In this document: positions 20,960 to 33,227 of the stretch, piece after piece
Layout of the letters: every line of letters begins with the position of its first letter
Numbering within the stretch: the stretch's first letter is position 1
Assembly (NCBI GenBank): GCA_031213475.1
Contig: JARUPZ010000015.1
Location: 10,320,528 to 10,384,527, forward strand
DNA length: 64,000 nucleotides
Direction: 5' to 3'
Origin: Nereocystis luetkeana
Taxonomy: Eukaryota > Sar > Phaeophyceae > Laminariales > Laminariaceae
Notes under the pieces: generated by a model
The model's input: only the letters and a program-made list of their open reading frames with translations
Databases searched by the model: none
Told to the model about the DNA's origin: nothing
Program-made: the position numbers and the translations under genes

Positions 20960-22390
20960 TGCGTACCTGGAGTAAATAGTAGCTACCAGGTAAAGTAGTG
21001 GCGGCCCGGGTAAAACATGCCCAAAAATACGCCGCGACACCAATCGACTCGTATCCTTGCAACCTGATCCTGAAGCCAGCTTGCGCGGTTCCTCGTACGT
21101 TAAGCGGCGGGCGCGGACCTGAACGACGCGGTGAAACAATGCCACAGGGCGGCAGAAGCCTGTCTACACCGATCGAACCCGCACTCTCTGTGATTGGTCA
21201 TCTGTTTGGGGTCTACGAACGATACTCGTACTAATTCTTGCTCGAGCGGTTGTTGTGCGTACAACGGTGTTCAAATGGGTCGCCGGCGTCAAGGCACAGG
21301 GTACTGGAGAGGCAGGAGGTTGGGGCGAGGCGATTATGTGTTTCACCTATCGACTTCCGCTGTGCGACCATTTGGAAAATATAGATGCGTAGGTTGCGAG
21401 CTTCAGGATCGATCGGACACGTTTGGACTGAAGACGTTCCGTCATTGAAGACTGTATTGTTAGGTAAACGGAAACAAATGTCGTGGCAGTAGACTGGAGA
21501 GATAAAGCAGTTGTAGAAATTCGGCAGCAGTACTGTAGTCTAATGCCGTAACCATAGACTGGGGCTACTGTCTTGAGAGTGGGTCTGCTTTCTAAACCGT
21601 TCTAGCAAATATATGAGGTCGCCAGCGAATGTGAATGTTTGGCGCAAAGAACTGCTACGCCCACGGTGCCGTGTACGTTGCCCTGTGTGTTCGAGCGGGT
21701 GGTTGTAGAGATGCTAAAACACTTGTGCTCAACTGCCGCGTGTGCTAATGTTTTGTGACCTCGTGTATCCCGTTGTAGCAAGAGGTTGTGTTACAGTCTC
21801 GTGGCGTGCATGCATCAATTCAGGGGGACCAGTCACAATTCCTGCATGCAAAACGTTCATGATAGGAGCTACCACTCCGGGGTCCTTTCGGCACCATGTA
21901 ACAAACGCCTGTTTTCACACCATCGTGTGCTTTATTTCCGATGGTTCTAGTCCGCTCTAAGCTGGGTATACATGCCACGCTCACACTCTGCCCAAGTTCA
22001 TGCACAGTCTGGCCATTGTACCACGAAGCCTGCGGTCCCTGTTGGTGAGCCATCGTCAGCGGGAGGCGTAACCCTAGGCGGCGTTATTGGTTCATTCCGA
22101 AAGGAGTATCACCATGAAAAGGAGAAGATCATTAGAGATCGGGAACCGATATGATTATTGTTATCGTGGAGAGAATAAATCGTTATGGTTCATATTATTT
22201 GGCTGAGTACGTATTGGTAGTACGTACGTCACTTTGACCGCAGCAGTTGCTGTTTGGTTGATCGCGCTTGTGGGATTACCAAATGGATTTCGCACGGAAC
22301 GGTGCTGGCAGACTTGTAGAACATGCGAACAGACAGTGCTGCTGCTTGCAGCTGGACAGCGGTTACTCGCTGGACCAGGTAGTTCGTGCA
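20960..22390. other. Intergenic, no supported gene
   Basis: Frames such as 21194-21448 and 21742-21960 have no domain signature, homologous partner or start context. One TACCAGGTA at 20984 pairs with TACCTGG at 20964. Confidence 0.3.
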
Positions 22391-22394
22391 GCCA

Positions 22395-22595
22395 AGTATG
22401 TAATATGGCACACTGAATGAGTGATTCCCCACGCGGACTACTGGGTGGGAGATAATATTCACAGCCAAGCGATCGACTCGGTTCTGGGCAAATACAAGTA
22501 TGTAATATGGCACGCTGATCGAGTGACTCCCCACGCGCATTGTTGGGTAAGAGAGAACCTTCACAGCCAAACACTCGAGAGGTCGTGAGCGCGGA
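22395..22595. repeat. ~101-bp unit repeated twice
   Basis: GTATGTAATATGGCACACTG at 22397 and GTATGTAATATGGCACGCTG at 22498 start two diverged units containing CCCCACGCG and TTCACAGCCAA. The minus-strand frame through them shows the duplicated motif ARGESLDQRAILHTCICPEP / PRGESLIQCAILHTWLHELP. Translation is probably incidental. Confidence 0.55.
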
Positions 22596-22599
22596 TACT

Positions 22600-23465
22600 T
22601 GTAGACAGTCAACTACAAGGGCAGAAATTGTGTCTTGTTGGGGGAAAGCGTGTGGCATAATCCACAGGTTGCGGCAGGACAACAAAAACTTCTTACAGCG
22701 CAAAATAAATGCGGCTGGATATAGGGCACTGCTGTATTTTCTTGAAAGTTACATCTCGTGCGTTTGCGATGGGGTGCAGAATATATGTTTTAGAATATAT
22801 GATATTATTTGTCTGCTGGACAGCACTACGTGCAAGTTCTATTTAACAGGTGTGCAGCGCCACTGGATAGTCTTGCTGGTACCTCTCGAAAGATATACCT
22901 GGTATGCAACAAACCTATTTTCTGTTTGGGGGGTTGGCGGATGGGTGAACCTCTTATCGGTCTGTTAAAAGCGAAACCGAAGAGAGCTTCCGCAATTCAC
23001 CTGCCAAGTGTCGTAATATCGTTTTTTCCCCCGGCAAACTACTGAACTGTAGGCACGAGGACGATACTACCACCAGGTGGTAAGGAGGGAGGACAGTGGA
23101 ACCTTGCATGAATGACTGTTGTTCTTGGTAGACGATACGGCCGTTGGTGTTGTTTTTCCAAAGGGTTCAACGTGAATGGGGGGGGGGTGTACCTCTAGGC
23201 GGTGTTCTTGGTGTATTTCTGTAATGAGCATCACCGTCACCTCCTTTGTTGTCCGTAGCGAAAGATGCCGGCATACTACATAGAGAGCAAATACGCAAAT
23301 ACTCCTGTAAATATTGTTGCCGTGGTCCCACTGTAGTGTGGTAGTGTGGTGCATCGCACAAAGACGATACGCGCACTGTCCCGAAGCATCTCGCCGGTCT
23401 AGTGTGGTACTGCTGTGGGACGAGGTGGCGACAAGCGATTATCGCCGCACTGTCTCGGGGGCGCG
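22600..23465. other. Intergenic, no supported gene
   Basis: No domain or RNA feature. One TACCTGGTA at 22896-22904. Confidence 0.3.
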
Positions 23466-24167
23466 GACTCAAGGGTACCACACTATCGTGGCACCACGAC
23501 CGTCGCTGGGTTGTTGTTGTCCAAATCTGTGCGTCTTTAGTGAGTTTCGTTTCGTAATGGTGTGTGATGTGCGCGTAATTGCTCTGTGTTTGGGGTTGTG
23601 CTGAGCGGTGTGGTGAGTTGCGGCGTAGTGCGGGCAGTTGGCTTCGCTATGTTCCCTCCATCCTTGCTTCCTTGCTTCCTTCCTTTTCTCCTTCCTGATG
23701 TGTGTGGTTTGTTTCCGGGTAGAGGAACTCAGTTGAAGCAACGGGGGGAGAGTGAGGGGTAGATACAGGCATACACGCATGGGGATCGAGGGATCGTTCG
23801 GGGAAGGGATCGCCGATGAGTACCTGGTATATGTATAGCTTGCGTTTCGCTTGGACGCGAAACATTGCTGCAATAAGCTCAGGCCTCTGGTATTTTTTGT
23901 GATCGACTGCGAAGTAGTTGGCGCAGCGGCAGAGGGTCAGGGGGGATGGACAGCGCTCGGATGGGGTTTCGGTCGCCAGAATGATCTTCCTGACAATTTC
24001 TGGAATGGTTCCTTCCCGAACGGTCTCCAGATAGGTTATTGCTTGGTTCCTGGCCGATTTGTCGCGCGGTCTTTCGTTTGTTTTTCGATTGTGCGGTCGG
24101 TACGCGTACGGTGGTGATTGATGATGACGATCAATGTCATGATTGGCGATGATGATCACTTGTAGTT

Positions 24168-25484
24168 GTTGTTGTTATCACATTAAGTCACAATACAATG
24201 CAGTCCGTGGTCGCAGGGCAGGCTCCAATAACTCTGGAGTGGAAGAAATACCTCGATAATAGTGAAACAGAGGCAAAAACAAGAACACAGCATACGCACT
24301 CCACCACTACGGATACCAGGGAAGCAAAAAGGGAACTTAGCAGACAAGAACCTAAAACAGAAGATGAATCAAAACAAGAACAAACGCAGATAGCAAAAAA
24401 CCGCAAAAAAAGGCAAAACGGGCCATACTAACAGAGACACAAAGAGGTACAAACGGGAAAGAAAGAAAGACAAAAGAAGGAACAAAAAGGGACAAACACG
24501 GGCGGGGGGGAAAGAAAATACGAAAGGCAGGCACTGGAGCATACAGACACGCAAAGTTGCCCAGGTGGCACCATGCTAGTTTCTTGGGTCCCAAAGAAGA
24601 GAGTGCATCATGACGATGATGGCCATAACCAGGCTTCAGTCTGTTGGGCAGACCGCCTCCCCCCCCAGTTCCCCCTCGTCCCCCTTTCGCCTCCCCCCCT
24701 CTTCCCTGCCATTCTGCGCAGGCGCGTTGGTGTCAACGGTTTCGGTCGTGGTTTCAGCTATTCTATGCCGTTCTGCCGATGCCTCCTTCTCATCTCTATG
24801 TTTTTTTCGCATGAAGGCCTCCGCCCCTTCCTCGACCCGTCGGAACCATCTGCCGGCTTTCTGTGCTGCCTCGCACCACCCTTCGGGCTTGATGCCGAAC
24901 TCCTTGAGATCCTCCTCAAGGTGCCTCATCCAGTCCCACTCTTGCCCTCCGGAGTAACCCTTACCCCCAACCATCTCCCCAAACATCACCCTCTTCGGCA
25001 GACTCTCCTGTCCCATGCGTGTCACAAAGCCCGAAAACAAGAGCCTACGTCTGCGTACCGTCGTCTCAACGCTCTCATATTTTGTCCTGAGAAGCGCGCT
25101 AGCATAGGATAGAATGTCGTCTTCGCGCTTTCGTTTTCGCCAGCCGATGCATCGGAGGAGCATCTTGTGGTGGGCCTCCCGTAGCCTACCGTAATCAGTC
25201 TTACTCGGGCTCCAAGTAACGCAACCGTGGAGCGACGTTTCGATCACCTCGGCTCTCAGCATTCGCACCTTCAGGCGTAGGCGCACACCCGGGCGGTCAT
25301 AGATTTCCATCTTATACTGTCCGAAGCATGCCCATACCGTCTGGAGTCGACGCGTTACCTCGACTCTTCTGCCCGTCCAATCTGCGCTGATAACCCCGCC
25401 CAGATACACAAACTCGGTAGTTTGTTTGTACACTTGGCCGGCTGCGGTGACGGTGAACGGCACGTTCCCCCCATCTTTCGTCAT
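24168..25484 (-). mobile_element. 5'-truncated LINE copy E
   Basis: Contains the C-terminal part of an RT ORF (24636-25484), a ~450-bp 3' UTR, and a 3' end reading TTAATGTGATAACAACAACA on the minus strand. That end is related to the TTTAATGTGAAGAACACAC end of copies A-C but has an AAC rather than a CA tail. Both sides are GATGATCA satellite, so the insertion site is inside repeat S. Confidence 0.7.
24636..25484 (-). pseudogene. LINE reverse transcriptase, C-terminal third
   Basis: The open frame reaches a stop at 24636-24638. FVYLGGVISADWTGRRVEVTRR is the conserved block found after the RT palm in many LINEs. It is followed by KMEIYDRPGVRLRLKVRMLR, LHGCVTW and HHKMLLRCIGWRKRKREDDI, then WDWMRHLEEDLKEF near the end and a basic, Gly/Glu-rich tail. 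The catalytic palm lies upstream of the truncation and is absent. The first few codons up to 25508 translate satellite DNA, so the apparent ATG is not a native start. Intact over ~280 codons, hence young, yet incapable of retrotransposition. Confidence 0.8.
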
Positions 25485-26604
25485 ATGATTGATGATGACG
25501 ATCATCATGATCGGTGATGACGATCACCAGGATTGATGACGATAGTCATTATCGGTGAGGACAACGATATTCATGATTGGTGATGGTGATCACCGTATGA
25601 TCGATGAAGTCAACTATATCGTGAAAGGTAGTGGTCTTGAGGACGTGGTACACACAGCACAGGACGCATCGGTCGCTAGTCGAGCGTGTCCATCTGCTTT
25701 CAAGCATGTCGGTCAGAAGTTAAGCACCATCATCGGTAAAAACATTCTAGCGTATCAATCGAGAGTCGAGCGCGTCTGTACGAAGTCAAGCGCATCAGTT
25801 GGTTTAGTCAAGCGTGTATCGGTTTGAAACTCGAGCATATCGGTCGGTGCGTCTGCAAGGAAAATAACCGACAATGACCGATATTGGAGTTCTGAGGACC
25901 AACGCCCCAAATGGTAGGGTGGACCGTAACTGGACCAAGTCCGGCGGGAAGGCCTCATAGCCTCGGTTTTTGTTAGTGGGTGAGCTCGCGCAAGTCCCAC
26001 ACTACCCGGGAGAGATGACTCTTCAGGGTGGCTCTCTCCACCGCACCTCCCCTTCTCGGGGATCAGGTCGGGTCAACGTGCCCAAGCGCCAGTAGCAACA
26101 GCAGCCTGCGCTAATGTTGTAACTGGAGCTATAATAGGTTAAATTGACACACGATACGAGAACGAACGTAGAAGTGTGGTGCTTTAAGTTTACCAATCCA
26201 CCCGAAGATTATTGATTTTTAGTAACAATGGAGTTCCAATGAATTTAAGCCTTCTGGTGCGGGTAATGTTTGTATGTTGACCAAATGCAGAGGTCGATAG
26301 TCAAGCGTGGTCCAAGCATGCCGGTTAGTAGTCGAGCGCGCCGGTCAGTAGTCGAAGCTATCCGTCGTTCACGTAGCGTATCAGCCGGCAGTCGAGCGTA
26401 GCGGTCGGTAGTCAATCACACAGGTCGAAATTCGAGATTATCGAGCGGTAGTCGAGCGCACCAATCGGAAATCCATACAGATAACAAAAAATGGAGTAGT
26501 TCCAGTGACGTTGTCGCGTTCTGGTTTGGATCGTTTTTGTTTCTACATAAACGAAGCGCACAGGCAGTCAACGATGCCGATCGGTACCCGAGCAGGGTTC
26601 TACA

Positions 26605-27235
26605 TTATTTGAATTTTCGTGGCATGGTCATGGTACCACCCATGGCAAACCATGGCATCCGTGGTGCCACGGCATGCCACGGCATGTATGTCGCGAAAAA
26701 CGACGATGCCTGAAAGCAGGCGAAATCATGCTAGGGGTTACTATCCTCTTGTTACGAAAGAAATGGGCATGCTTGTCCCTCTGCCTGTCTGCTCATTCAT
26801 GTCAATTGTGGTTGAGGTTTCTCTGGTGCTGGAGTGAGGAGCGTATGTACCAGCATGCATCAGGCCTAGGTTGGCATCATTCAGCAGTAATAACTCCAGT
26901 CGACGTCAGTTCGCCCCCCTCTAACCTGGATGGCCAATCTGGCGCCTTTTTTTTTTTTTCGGGAAACAACATTAGACATTTCGGGGAGGGTGTCGCGATG
27001 CAACTCCCAGCTATGGGGGTGTCAGGAATCGAGAAGGGGCAGGATGATGGCATACCCACACCGATGGCGTGGGGATGGAGAGCGTGGATGTGGCTTAGGT
27101 TTTAAGAATAGAAAGTAACTAATACCTAGTACATTTTACTGAGATGGGGGAGGGAGCAAAGACAAAAAATAGAGTATCGTAGATTAAGCATAGAGGGAAG
27201 TAGACATATTATATGTAAACGGCGTATGTATATTA
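26605..27235. other. Intergenic, short palindromic strings
   Basis: CCATGGCATCCGTGGTGCCA-type overlapping palindromes occur at 26625-26690. A T run lies at 26947. No gene supported. Confidence 0.3.
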
Positions 27236-27240
27236 CCAGG

Positions 27241-28133
27241 TATGCATTTTATTTTTTTGGCATGCTGCTCTTCGGCGGCCAAGGGTTCTTTCTCGCACTT
27301 TCGGCAGCGGGGCAAGCAAGGGGGCCGTGGGTACATTACGACGCATGTCTGGATCCCTGCCGAGCACGGTGGCGGTGCTCTGTGTATTGAACGTCCCTGA
27401 ACTGGTCCCAAATAACAAGGGATTCCTTTCCGCCTCGCCGAGCCGAGTAGTTGACATGGAAAAACCCACATTTGTTTTTCCTGTTTCGCAAATAACCCGC
27501 CACCAATGGGATAGGTGTTCCCGTTGCTCGCCGCCGTCTGCTGTACCCTGGTACATATGTTTTCAACCTCAGCAAAAGAAGATGCAGCAGCAGCACAGCA
27601 TCAGCAGCAACAACAACACTAACAACAACAATAACAGCAACAACCACAACAACAATAACAACAACAACAACAACAACAATAACAACAACAGCAACAACCA
27701 CAACAACAACAACAACAAAAGCAGCAACAACAACAACATACAGCAGCAAGATAACACATCTGTCGGCCGTTGTATATTTTGCACCAAGCCTTTTCACGGG
27801 TGGTGTACACCTACAGTATAACACCGAGCACATGCATTCGTGATCACAACAAAACGGCCATATTTTGATCCGTCTACTGTACCTTGGATGATTTGCTTGC
27901 ACCAGGTATTGTCATACCGAGCTACGGTAGTTGTCCAGTCGCACGCTCTCAGCAGCAGCTAGCAGGTAATCGCAACGGGAAAACGCAACAGAGCCAGGCC
28001 CATACTGCCTCCGGCCTCGCTGTAATATTTCTCGGTAAGGCACCTACGGTAAGACGACCCACACTGCTCGACTGCCTGGCCAATATCCTATGTGTACGCC
28101 TGGAATGCCAATACACGCGTGATACGACAGGCA
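27241..28133. repeat. Dispersed repeat R, copy 2, left part
   Basis: Aligns with 16393-17100 of copy 1 (GCATGCTGCTCTTCGGCGGC, GGGTTCTTTCTCGCACTTTC, CGAGCCGAGTAG, TCCAGTCGCACGCTCTCAGC). A CAA/CAG microsatellite has expanded within it at 27590-27745. Poly-Asn/Gln (+) and poly-Val/Leu/Cys (-) frames are translations of that run. Alignment with copy 1 breaks at 28133 and resumes at 34556, on the far side of the foldback element. Confidence 0.65.
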
Positions 28134-29150
28134 TGTTGCGAGTTAGGGGACCCCCCTAGTTCGGGGGTCCCTTTCGCCTCACAGGATCCCCTCTTACCTT
28201 AGCGGATCTCCTCTTACCTTCGGGGATCCCCACTCAACTAAGAGGATCCCCACTTATGTTAGGGGATCCCCAACCGGCTTAGGTGATCCCCAACAGGGTT
28301 AGGGGACTCTCAACCGACTTAGGGGGCCCTTACCATGTGTGTATTGTATGTGTATTGTATGTGCACCCAACATGTACGAATCGTATGTGATAAAGTGACT
28401 ATGTTCAGTTTCTTCTTTGGAAGTTATGGTAATCATTGACGGACCCCCTAACACCATTTATTTGGGTGATATTGTACTATCATATAATGATATTAAATAT
28501 CACAGAATGATATTCCAATATCACATAATAATGATATTGGGAAATCACCGGAATGTAATGTTGGAAAACCATGTTGCATGTAGTTGAGTAGGCGAGAGGG
28601 GATATCCCCTAAGCCTGTTGGGGATCCCGCAAGCTAATAGGATCCCCTCGTAATATCAAGGACTTTGACCCAACTTCACGCTGAATATCATGTGGTTATT
28701 ATGGGGGATACCCTAACTCGCAACAGGGGGTCCCCTAAAGTAAAAGGGATCCCCTGACTCGCGACAGGTAACAGGTGTTCCTGGTGGAAGCAGGCATCGT
28801 GCCCATCATCGCTCCGATCGAAGTGGGCGAGACGGGGCAGACAAACAAAACTGTAACGCCGACACTGCCGCAGGGGCTATCGCAGGGGCTTTGAAAGCAC
28901 ACCGCCTGCTGCTGCTCAAGGGGATCCCGTAAGGCAAAAGGCATCACCTACCTAGGGGGATCCCCTAACTCGCAACAGGGGATCCCCCAATCCTGTTGTG
29001 GACCCCGCAAGGCAGAAAGGGTCACCTCACTATAGTAGGGACTTGGGCCCTAATTTCATGCTCAATACCATGTTGATAGTATGTAATTCACCTAGTTGCG
29101 AGTTTGGGGATGCATGTCAAGGCGGGAGGAGGTCCCCTAACAAGCTGCCC
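28134..29150. repeat. Foldback left arm, outer GGGATCCCC-rich block
   Basis: Dozens of short motifs built on GGGGATCCCC with linkers such as TAAGCCTGTT, AACTCGCAACAGG and TAAGGCAAAAG. Each core is self-complementary, so cruciforms could form locally as well as across the whole element. The reversed equivalent lies at 32510-33215 and 34335-34555. Confidence 0.7.
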
Positions 29151-30990
29151 GTGTACAGTACCCCTGCCACTCATTGCTCCCTTCCGTGTCTCCCCTACCA
29201 CAGGAACCACCAACTCACCCGCTCCTCTTCCAGAACAATGGCCATTTCGCGGATTGCTGCAATGCTAACCCAGCACAATGTCGAGGTTTGAATTCCCCGC
29301 CCTCGCCCGACTCCTACGGGCTGCCTATGTTCAAGCCCTCCCCGTTTCAATGCTACTTCTTGCGCTTGAGCTCCCGACCACATGAAAACCCAACCCGCTC
29401 ACTCCCCTTCCTGAACCATGATAATTTGCGGAATGCTGCAATGAGGACTTCGCAGAATGTCTAGGTTTTTGAATACCCCTCCAACGCCCGACCCCTGCGC
29501 GCTGCCCGTGTCTGGCACATTCGCCACCGGTCCCTGCGGAAGTCTTCCCGACCACAGGAGAAACCAACCCACCCATTCCCCTACCTGACCAAAGCGATAT
29601 TTCCGGATTACTGTCGCGTGATAACCCACCAAAGCGTTTTCCTCGGGTTGGTTGTCCAACGTTACCCTCGCCTAATCCCTACGCGCTGTCCGCGTCTATT
29701 ACCTCCACCACTCATAGGTCCCATCCTCTTCTTCCCGACCACACGAATAACCAACTCACGCATGCCCTACCTGAACAATGCTCATTTTTTCACGGATTGC
29801 TGCAATGAAAACCCAGCAAAATATCCACGTTCGAATACCTCACCCTCACCCGAACCCTAAACGCTGTCTGTCTCCAGTATCTCGGCAGTCTATTCGCCGT
29901 TCATTGCTACCTGCGCCTGTCCTCTCCACCACATGAACATCAAACCAACCCGCCCCCGTACCGGAACATTGCTCGTTTCGCGGAATGCTGCAAAGCGAAC
30001 CTCGTACCATAACTTCCAGGTTGGAATACCCCACCATCCTCGAACCCCGACGACCTGTCCGTATACAGTGCCTCCGCCACTTATCGCTCCCTTCCGTGTC
30101 TTCCCGATCACACGAACAACCAACTCGCCCTTCCCCTTCCTAAAAAAGGTTCACGTTTTTACGGATCGCTGCATGAAAAAAAAACAGCATAATAACTACG
30201 TTCGAATACCCCACCCTCGCCTGAACCCTACGAGCTGTCCGTCTCCAGTACCTCGGCCGCTCATTCGCCATTCATTGCTACCTGCGCCTGTCTTCTTCCG
30301 GACTACAGGAACAGCATACCCACCCGCTCCCCGACCGGAGCAATGCCCATTTCGCATATTGCTGCAAAGAGAACCCAGCATAATATCTAGGTGGGAATAT
30401 CCCACCCTTGCCGGACCCCTACAAGCTTCCTTCGTACAGTACTCCCACCGCTCATTGCTCCATTATGTGTCTTCCCGAACACCGGGAGAACCAACCCACC
30501 CGCTCCCTATCCTGAAAAATGCCGAGTTTGGGGGCTTCTTCCAAGGAGAAATCTGTATAAAATCTCGATTGGTATACTCCGCCCTCGCCCGCCCCCCAAC
30601 GAGGTGATTTAACCAGGGAAATAGGTTGGTCAGAAAACACCTCCCTCGCCCGATCCCCTACGAGCTTCCCGTGTGTAGTACATCCGATACGCATTGGTCC
30701 TTTCCCCGTCCTCCCGACCACGCGAACAACAAACTCACCTGCCCCGCTTCGTGAACCACGATAATTCTTGAGACCGCTGCATTAAGCACGCCGCGTAATA
30801 TTCGGGTGGGTATGCTCCACCCTCGCCCGGCCCCTATTGACCTCCCGATGTCTAACGCCTCCACCATTCATTGATCCCTTCCGTGTCTCCCCGACCACCG
30901 GAACAAGCGGCCCACCGACTCCACTTCCTGAATGATGTTTATTTTGCGGATAGCGCTCGTGGTGGCTGTGCGAGAGGATGTCATTCATAG
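29150..30990. repeat. Foldback left arm, ~180-bp tandem units
   Basis: About ten units with a recurring GCGGATTGCTGCAATG landmark at about 29251, 29430, 29605, 29793, 29982, 30163, 30355, 30535, 30772 and 30946 (spacing mostly 174-192 bp). Other unit landmarks are CCACTCATTGCTCCCTTCCG, TCTTCCCGACCACA and CTCGCCCGACCCCTAC. Frames through the array are Pro/Arg-rich translations of the repeat with no domain. Confidence 0.75.
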
Positions 30991-31141
30991 TGCAGGAGGA
31001 ATCAAATTTGTAGCGGATGCAATATATATTGGGCCCACGTTTGCGTTTTTTGTAGGGAGGACGGCTATCATTTGAGTGAACTCGACCATTTGGTGGAGAG
31101 TTCGTCGACCATATACGGCGATCCTACACATGGCAAAAATC

Positions 31142-32510
31142 CTAGAGGAAGGGCAGTGGGTGGCCCTGTTGTTCGGTGGTCTGGGAGACTGGGAAGGGAG
31201 CTATGAGTTTGCGGAGGTACTGCATACAGGCAGATCGTAGAGGTCGAGCGAGAATGGGGTATTCAAGCCCTGAGTTTTCATTGCAGCATTGCTTGAAACC
31301 ATCATTGTCCAGGAACGGGAGCGGGTGGGTTGGTTGTTCCTGTGTTCGGGAAGACACGGAAGGGAGTAATGAGTGGTGGATGTACTGTACACGGGCAGCT
31401 CGAAGGAGTCCGGCGAGAGTGTTGTATTCCAACCAAAATATTCATCCAGAGTTTCTCATTCCAGCATTCCGCAAAATTATCAAAGTTCAGGGATGGGAAT
31501 GGGCGGGTTTGCTTTAGACGTGGTCGGAAGGACAGTCGCGGGGGATAATTAATTATGAGGGTTTTGTACAGGGGCAACTTGCAGGGGTCGGACGAGAAAG
31601 GGGTATCCCAACCTACATAATATATATCACGCTGGGTTTTCATTGCAGCGATCCCCTATTAGTAATCAAGGGGAGTGGGTGGGTTGGTTCTTCGTGTGGT
31701 CGGGAAGACGATAATGAATGGTGACATGCAGGCGAGGGTAAGGTATTACAGGCTACCATTGGACGCGTTCTAAGATAGAGGTAGCACATTTCCGCTCAAA
31801 TGTTTTCTGGATGACGGGTTCCTTAACCCAGAATAGTCGGACTGCCAATGTTGTTTCGAAAAAATGACATTTTTGTTTGCTTGGGCAATGGGACTATTCA
31901 TCGGGATGCAATTTGATTTTTGCTGAAGTCAGTTTTCGGGTGAGGTATGGAGCTCCTAAAGTGAGGAGCCCCAGAAAAATTAGGGTGAACCTCTATCGTA
32001 GAACGCCTCATTGGTAGGAACTATGCTGGGTTATCATGCGACAGTAAACCGGAAAAATATCATTGTTCAGCCAGGGGAATGGATGGGATGGTTGTTCCTG
32101 TGGTTGGTAAGACTTCCGGAGGGGGCAGTGGCCGATGTGCCAGACACGGACAGCGCGCAGGGGTCGGGTGTGGGTGGGGTGTTCCGACCTAGATATTCTG
32201 CTAGCTTCTCATTGCAGAATTCCGCGAAATTCGTATTGTTCAGGAAGGGGAGTGAGCGGATTGGGTTTTCATGTGGTCGGGAGGACAGGAGCAGGCAGAA
32301 AATAAAACGGGGAGGGCTTGGACATAGGCAGCCCGTAGGAGTCAGGCGAGGGCAGGGTATTCCAAACTACATACGATCCTGGGTTTTCACTGAAAAAATC
32401 ACAAAAATCGGCATTGTTGAGGAAGGGGAGCGGGCGGGTTGGGTGCTGTCGTAGTCAGGGAGGCACAGAAGGGACCAATGAGTGGCAGAGGTATTGTACA
32501 CGGGCAGCTC
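31142..32510. repeat. Foldback right arm, ~180-bp tandem units (reversed)
   Basis: The reverse complement of this stretch carries the same landmarks as 29150-30990. The outermost units (32010-32510) align base for base with 29150-29640, including two variants not shared by other units (GGGCTGCCTATGT-CAAGC; GCGCGCTG-CCGTGTCTGGC). Arms were therefore homogenised or made as a unit, not assembled independently. Confidence 0.7.
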
Positions 32511-33227
32511 GTTAGGGGACCCCCTCCCGCCTTGCCTGGGCGCACTACGTGATATATATCTACACGGTATTCTGCGTGGAATTAGGGTCCCAGTCCTTAT
32601 TCAAATCAGAGCGTCCTATTTCCCTTGTGGGGTCCCCAACAGGCTTAGGGGACCCCCTGTTGCGAGTTAGGGGATCCCCTTAATTAGCTAGTTTCTTTTG
32701 TCTTACGGGATCCCCATTTGCCTTAGGGGACCCCCCATAAGAACTACTGCAGAGGGTATTCAGCGTGAAATTGGGTCCTAGTCCCTAATAAAGTAGTGAG
32801 GGGATCCTATTGGCTTGCGGGATCCCCAACAGGCTTAGGGGGTATCCCCTCTCGCCTCGAGTGTATAACACTTCAACACAACATCGTTCGAAACAGGATC
32901 CCCTAACACCATCTGGGTGATTTTCCAATATAATTGTGTGATACTGGAATATCACCCAAAACAGTGTTAGGGGATCCCCCAATGATGACGATACTTTCGA
33001 TAGAAGAAACTGAATAGAGACGCTACGTCACATACGAATCGTACATGTTGGGTGCGCACACAATACACACATGGTGGGGATCCCCTCACCCGGTTGAGGA
33101 TCCCCTAAGCCTGTTCGATGATTTCCCAACATCATTGCGTGATATTGGAATATCACCCAAATGGTGTTAGGAGGCCCCCCAATGATGACGATGAATTGAA
33201 AAGAAGAAACTGAACACAGACGCTATA

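Larger units (their letters stand above)
23470..26600 (-). repeat. Composite dispersed repeat S, copy 1 (split by a LINE)
   Basis: Read on the minus strand: a block of ~23-bp units like GTCGAGCGCATCGGTCGGTA (26570-25620), a satellite of GATGATCGTCATCATCAATC units (25610-25485 and 24165-24110), then a distinct segment (24110-23470). The same three blocks occur in the same order on the plus strand at 52430-53700. A LINE is inserted within the satellite. A frame at 24159-23647 spans the third block but is not conserved in copy 2. Confidence 0.6.

Noticed and set aside
24188-24600. Phe/Leu/Val-rich minus ORFs resembling membrane proteins
   Set aside because: They lie in the pyrimidine-rich LINE 3' UTR and have no independent support.
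27569-27902. Poly-Val/Leu/Cys minus ORFs and a poly-Asn plus ORF resembling a membrane or prion-like protein
   Set aside because: All are translations of a CAA/CAG microsatellite expansion inside repeat R.
29150-30990. Regularly spaced repeats reminiscent of a CRISPR array
   Set aside because: Units are ~180 bp, diverged throughout without unique spacers, and lie in a eukaryotic foldback element arm.
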